The translations under genes were made by a program, and so were the position numbers. Positions 60,732 to 64,000 of a DNA stretch of 64,000 nucleotides are shown here, in pieces (position 1 is the stretch's first letter; the number at the start of each line of letters is the position of its first letter). The notes beneath the pieces were generated by a model, which was given only the letters and a program-made list of their open reading frames with translations, was not told the DNA's origin and ran no database searches. This stretch comes from Marinobacter bohaiensis (GTDB lineage Bacteria; Pseudomonadota; Gammaproteobacteria; Pseudomonadales; Oleiphilaceae), in NCBI RefSeq assembly GCF_003258515.1, contig NZ_QGEH01000007.1, positions 62,001 through 126,000 on the forward strand, given 5' to 3'.

Positions 60732-62777
60732 ATGAACAATCCCCTGCTGAGTGATGATCTGCTGCCCCGCTTCGACCACATCCGCGTCGAGCATATGGAA
60801 CCGGCCATCGACCAGATCCTGAGCGACAACCGCATGCAGATCCAGGACCTGGCCAGCCAGGCCGAGCCGACCTGGGACACGCTGTTCCAGCCCATGCAGT
60901 CCCTGGACGATCGCCTGAACAACGCCTTTTCCATTATCTCTCACCTCAACGGCGTGATGAACAGCGACGAGCTGCGCCAGGTGTACAAGCGCTGCCTGGA
61001 AAAACTGACCGAGTACGGTACCGAGCTGAGCCAGAACACCGAACTGTGTAACGCCTACAAGCGGCTCGCCGAAGGCCCGGATTTCCAGAAGCTGGATGAA
61101 GCCCAGCGCAAGGCCATCGACAACACCCTGCGCGACTTCCACCTGGGCGGTGTCGACCTGCCCGACGACGAGAAGAAGCAGTTTGCCGAGTTGTCCAAGG
61201 AATTGTCAGAGCTGACCAATCGCTTCAGCGACAACGTACTGGACGCCACCCAGCACTGGTTCAAGCACATCGCCGACGAGAGCGAACTGGCGGGCGTCCC
61301 CGAGTCGGCGCTCGATGGTGCGCGTCAGGCCGCGCAGCAGCGCGATCTGGACGGCTTCGTCATCACCCTGGATTTCCCCAGCTTCTTCCCGGTCATGACC
61401 TACGGCGACAACCGCGAGCTGCGCCGCGAAGTCTACGAGGCGTTCGTTACCCGCGCGTCCGACGTGGGTCCGGATGGTGGCCAGTGGGACAACACGCCGG
61501 TGATGGCGGAAATTCTCAAGCGCCGTCACCAGCAGTCGCAGCTGCTGGGCTTCGACAACTACGCCGAGCGCTCACTGGCCACCAAGATGGCGCGCAGCGT
61601 CGACGAGGTGATGCAGTTCCTGCAGGAACTGGCGGCCAAGTCGCGGCCGGTGGCGGTGCAGGAATACGATGACCTCAAGGCGTTCGCCCGGGACGAGTTC
61701 GGCGTGGACACGCTGGAAGCCTGGGACATCGGCTACTACAGCGAGAAGCTGCGCCAGGCGCGTTACGACATCTCGCCGGAAACCCTGCGCCCCTGGTTCC
61801 CGGTCAACACCGTGGTGGGCGGCCTGTTCCAGGTGGCCGAGCGCCTGTTCGACGTGTCCATCGAGGCGGACAACGACGCCGAAACCTGGCACGACGACGT
61901 CACCGCCTACCGCATCAGCCGCGGTGGCGAGCCGGTGGCCTGGTTCTACCTCGACCTCTACGCGCGTCAGGGCAAGCGTGGCGGCGCCTGGATGGCGGAC
62001 TGCCGGGTGCGCTGGCGCAACCTGCGCGGCACCCTGCAGAAGCCGGTGGCATTCCTGACCTGCAATTTCACGCCGCCGGTGGGTGACAAGCCGGCGCTGC
62101 TGACCCACGACGAGGTCACCACCCTGTTCCACGAGTTCGGCCATGGCCTGCACCACATGCTGACCCAGGTCGAGGTGGCGGACGTGTCCGGCATCAACGG
62201 GGTGGCCTGGGACGCCGTCGAGCTGCCCAGCCAGTTCCTCGAGAACTGGTGCTGGAATCCGGAATCCCTGGGCCTGATCGCCAGACATTACGAGACGGGC
62301 GAGCCGCTGCCCCAGGACCTGCTCGACAAGCTGCTGGCGGCGAAGAACTTCCAGTCCGGCATGCAGATGGTGCGGCAACTGGAATTCTCGCTGTTCGATT
62401 TCCGCCTGCACGCCGAGTTCACCCCACAGGCTCCGGTGAACCCGCTGGACATGTACCGCCAGGTGCGCTCCGAGATTGCCGTCACCGAGACGCCGGAATT
62501 CAACCGGTTCCCCAACGCCTTCTCCCACATCTTCGCCGGCGGTTACGCGGCGGGTTACTACAGCTACAAGTGGGCCGAGGTGCTGGCCGCGGACGCCTTC
62601 TCCCTGTTCGAGGAGAAGGGCATTTTCGATCCCGCCACCGGCCGGTCGTTCCTGGAGAATATCCTGGAGCGCGGCGGCTCGCGCGAGCCCATGGAGCTGT
62701 TCAAGGCCTTCCGGGGTCGCGAGCCCCAGGTGGACGCCCTGCTGCGCCAGAGCGGTATCACCCCGCAGGCGGCCTGA
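60732..62777 (+). CDS. prlC: Oligopeptidase A (M3 family metallopeptidase)
   Basis: 681-residue cytoplasmic zinc peptidase that degrades short peptides and cleaved signal peptides. The metal motif HEFGHGLHHM sits at about residue 466, with the family blocks FYLDLYARQGKRGGAWM and VELPSQFLENWCWNPESL following in order. It precedes yheV by 56 nt. Confidence 0.97.
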   Translation: MNNPLLSDDLLPRFDHIRVEHMEPAIDQILSDNRMQIQDLASQAEPTWDTLFQPMQSLDDRLNNAFSIISHLNGVMNSDELRQVYKRCLEKLTEYGTELSQNTELCNAYKRLAEGPDFQKLDEAQRKAIDNTLRDFHLGGVDLPDDEKKQFAELSKELSELTNRFSDNVLDATQHWFKHIADESELAGVPESALDGARQAAQQRDLDGFVITLDFPSFFPVMTYGDNRELRREVYEAFVTRASDVGPDGGQWDNTPVMAEILKRRHQQSQLLGFDNYAERSLATKMARSVDEVMQFLQELAAKSRPVAVQEYDDLKAFARDEFGVDTLEAWDIGYYSEKLRQARYDISPETLRPWFPVNTVVGGLFQVAERLFDVSIEADNDAETWHDDVTAYRISRGGEPVAWFYLDLYARQGKRGGAWMADCRVRWRNLRGTLQKPVAFLTCNFTPPVGDKPALLTHDEVTTLFHEFGHGLHHMLTQVEVADVSGINGVAWDAVELPSQFLENWCWNPESLGLIARHYETGEPLPQDLLDKLLAAKNFQSGMQMVRQLEFSLFDFRLHAEFTPQAPVNPLDMYRQVRSEIAVTETPEFNRFPNAFSHIFAGGYAAGYYSYKWAEVLAADAFSLFEEKGIFDPATGRSFLENILERGGSREPMELFKAFRGREPQVDALLRQSGITPQAA

Positions 62778-62833
62778 TCACTGAACGAGAATCCGGGGCG
62801 GCCAACGGGTCGCCCCAACACTGTGGAGAGCCC

Positions 62834-63094
62834 ATGGCGACCCCCAAACGCTTTATTGCCGGCGCCATCTGCCCCCGCTGCGGTGAGATGGACAAGATCA
62901 AGATGCAGCAGACCGACGAAGGCCAGTTCCGAGAGTGCGTGGCCTGCGGCTTCGAGGATGCCCAGACCCCCGAAGGTGAGCCCATCGGCGAGCTGGAGAC
63001 CCGGGTCAACAAGCGTGACAACGAGGACGATCACACCGTCAAGCAGGTGGTGTTCTTCAAGGCGGCAGCGGATGACAGCGAAGACGACGGATAA
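62834..63094 (+). CDS. yheV: YheV-family putative zinc-ribbon protein
   Basis: 86-residue protein with two CxxC pairs (CPRCGEMDK and CVACGFED) and an acidic C-terminus, matching YheV/DUF2387. Function unknown. It follows prlC, as in E. coli and Pseudomonas relatives. ATG 62834 has GGAG upstream. Confidence 0.92.
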   Translation: MATPKRFIAGAICPRCGEMDKIKMQQTDEGQFRECVACGFEDAQTPEGEPIGELETRVNKRDNEDDHTVKQVVFFKAAADDSEDDG

Positions 63095-63107
63095 AGCGTT
63101 GTTTTCA

Positions 63108-63224
63108 AATGTAGCCGAAGCTTCAGCTTCGGAGGGCCCGCCAGGGCCCCAAGGTTCCCCCCGCATCGGGACTAGAACCCGGCTGCCCTGCGGGCGGCTC
63201 GAAAGCTGAAGCTTCCGCTACATT
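63108..63224. repeat. REP-like inverted repeat element between yheV and the antiporter gene
   Basis: Outer arms of 22 nt (63108-63129 and 63203-63224) match at 21 positions (AATGTAGC then GAAGCTTCAGCTT). The ~73-nt interior is GC-rich and itself partly complementary. Size and position, in an intergenic gap between convergent genes, suit a REP/BIME-type element. No second copy is seen in this window. Confidence 0.65.
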
Positions 63225-63250
63225 GATCGGGTACCCTGCGAATCTGATCC

Positions 63251-63288
63251 AAAAAAAGGCCCAACCAGCAACTGGTTGGGCCTTTTTC
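63251..63288. terminator. Bidirectional rho-independent terminator
   Basis: A 12-bp perfect stem AGGCCCAACCAG / CTGGTTGGGCCT with a CAA loop is preceded by an A-run and followed by a T-run, so it can serve both yheV (plus) and the antiporter gene (minus). Confidence 0.92.
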
Positions 63289-63308
63289 GTTAGCGATTCT
63301 GGTAAGCC

Positions 63309-64000
63309 TTACAGCGTCATCGCCGCCAGCCAGCCGAACGCCAGCAGCGGCAGGTTGTAGTGCAGGAAGGTCGGCACCACCGTGTCCCAGATGTGGTTGT
63401 GCTGGCCGTCGGCGTTGAGGCCGGCGGTGGGGCCGAGGGTGGAGTCCGAGGCCGGTGAGCCGGCATCCCCCAGCGCGCCGGCGGTGCCCACCAGGGCGAC
63501 GATCGCCAGCGGGCTGAAGCCCAGTTGCAGCGCCAGCGGCACGTAGATCGCGGCAATGATGGGGATGGTGGAGAAGGACGAGCCGATGCCCATGGTGATC
63601 AGCAGCCCGACCACCAGCATCAGCAGCGCCGCCAGGGCCTGGTTGTCGCCGATGGCGCCGACGGAGCTTTCCACCAGCGTCTTGATGTCGCCGGTCTCGC
63701 GCATCACCTCGGCGAAGCCGGAGGCGGCGATCATGATGAAACCGATCATCGCCAGCATCTTCATGCCTTCGGTGAACAGGTCGTCCGCTTCCTTCCACTT
63801 CACTACGCCGGAGACGTTAAAGAGCACGAAGCCGGCCAGCGCGCCCAGGATCATGGAATCGAGCATCAGCTGCACCACGAACGCCACCACGATGGCCGCC
63901 AGGGCCATGATCAGCGTCCACTGGCTGTACTGGATGTCCACCCGCTCGGTGCGCTCGATGGTTTTCATGTCGTAGTCGCGGCCCTTGCGGTAGGTGAAGA
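63309..64000 (-). CDS. Na+/H+ antiporter, NhaC superfamily (C-terminal part; gene runs off the right edge)
   Basis: The frame is open from 64000 to the stop at 63309, so the methionine at 63968 is internal and the N-terminal part lies outside the window. Visible are several helices ([60 protein letters not shown]) and [20 protein letters not shown], a block typical of NhaC/YuiF-type exchangers. Exact ion or substrate is inferred. It suits a saline habitat. Confidence 0.82.
   Translation of the reverse strand, partial: FTYRKGRDYDMKTIERTERVDIQYSQWTLIMALAAIVVAFVVQLMLDSMILGALAGFVLFNVSGVVKWKEADDLFTEGMKMLAMIGFIMIAASGFAEVMRETGDIKTLVESSVGAIGDNQALAALLMLVVGLLITMGIGSSFSTIPIIAAIYVPLALQLGFSPLAIVALVGTAGALGDAGSPASDSTLGPTAGLNADGQHNHIWDTVVPTFLHYNLPLLAFGWLAAMTL

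Overview
The window is a GC-rich chromosomal segment from a marine or halophilic gammaproteobacterium, most like Marinobacter and its relatives. It surrounds the replication-origin region. The gene order rpmH-rnpA-yidD-yidC-mnmE on the minus strand facing dnaA-dnaN-recF-gyrB on the plus strand is the classic origin layout of Pseudomonas-type bacteria. The blocks gmhB-glyS-glyQ, trkH-trkA-rsmB-fmt-def, LysM-dprA-tsaC-hemF-aroE and gamma-carbonic anhydrase-prlC-yheV also match that lineage. A Marinobacter-like, salt-adapted host is inferred from an ectoine hydroxylase, a PomA/PomB-like (sodium-type) flagellar stator and a Na+/H+ antiporter. No species is claimed.

Layout. 1-1387: N-terminal part of mnmG, running off the left edge. 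1388-27600: about 26 kb of accessory genes separating mnmG from mnmE, which are usually close together. They comprise an MFS/acyltransferase fusion, an EAL phosphodiesterase, an RND efflux pair with a DUF3833 lipoprotein, an acyl-CoA dehydrogenase, ectD, two unknown lipoproteins, a seven-gene peptide-type ABC/GntR/gamma-glutamyltranspeptidase/TauE operon, two orphan periplasmic binding proteins, and a LysR-azlCD cluster. 27621-31615: mnmE, yidC, yidD, rnpA, rpmH. 31616-32533: rpmH-dnaA gap, a candidate oriC. 32534-41036: dnaA, dnaN, an AarF/ABC1-type kinase, recF, gyrB. 41146-51747: a VC0807-type membrane protein, tRNA-Pro(CGG), gmhB, glyS, glyQ, trkH, trkA, rsmB, fmt, def. 52122-63094: TsaP-like LysM protein, dprA, tsaC, hemF, aroE, pomA, pomB, a PA4642-family protein, an Hsp20, a gamma-carbonic anhydrase, prlC, yheV. 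63309-64000: a partial Na+/H+ antiporter.

The most unusual signals are not genes. The perfect DnaA box TTATCCACA occurs 23 times by eye between 883 and 43987 and not at all in the last 20 kb; about 0.5 would be expected by chance in the whole window. Seventeen of these lie inside coding regions. The near variant TTTTCCACA is also over-represented. Three exact ParB-binding parS sites (TGTTCCACGTGGAACA) lie at 36636, 37924 and 38560. Two of them are embedded in recF, where each encodes the same peptide. An AT-rich block flanked by two perfect DnaA boxes lies upstream of mnmG, and the aarF-recF gap carries parS plus DnaA-box-like sites, so where replication starts is open. All motif counts were made by reading and should be recounted by machine.
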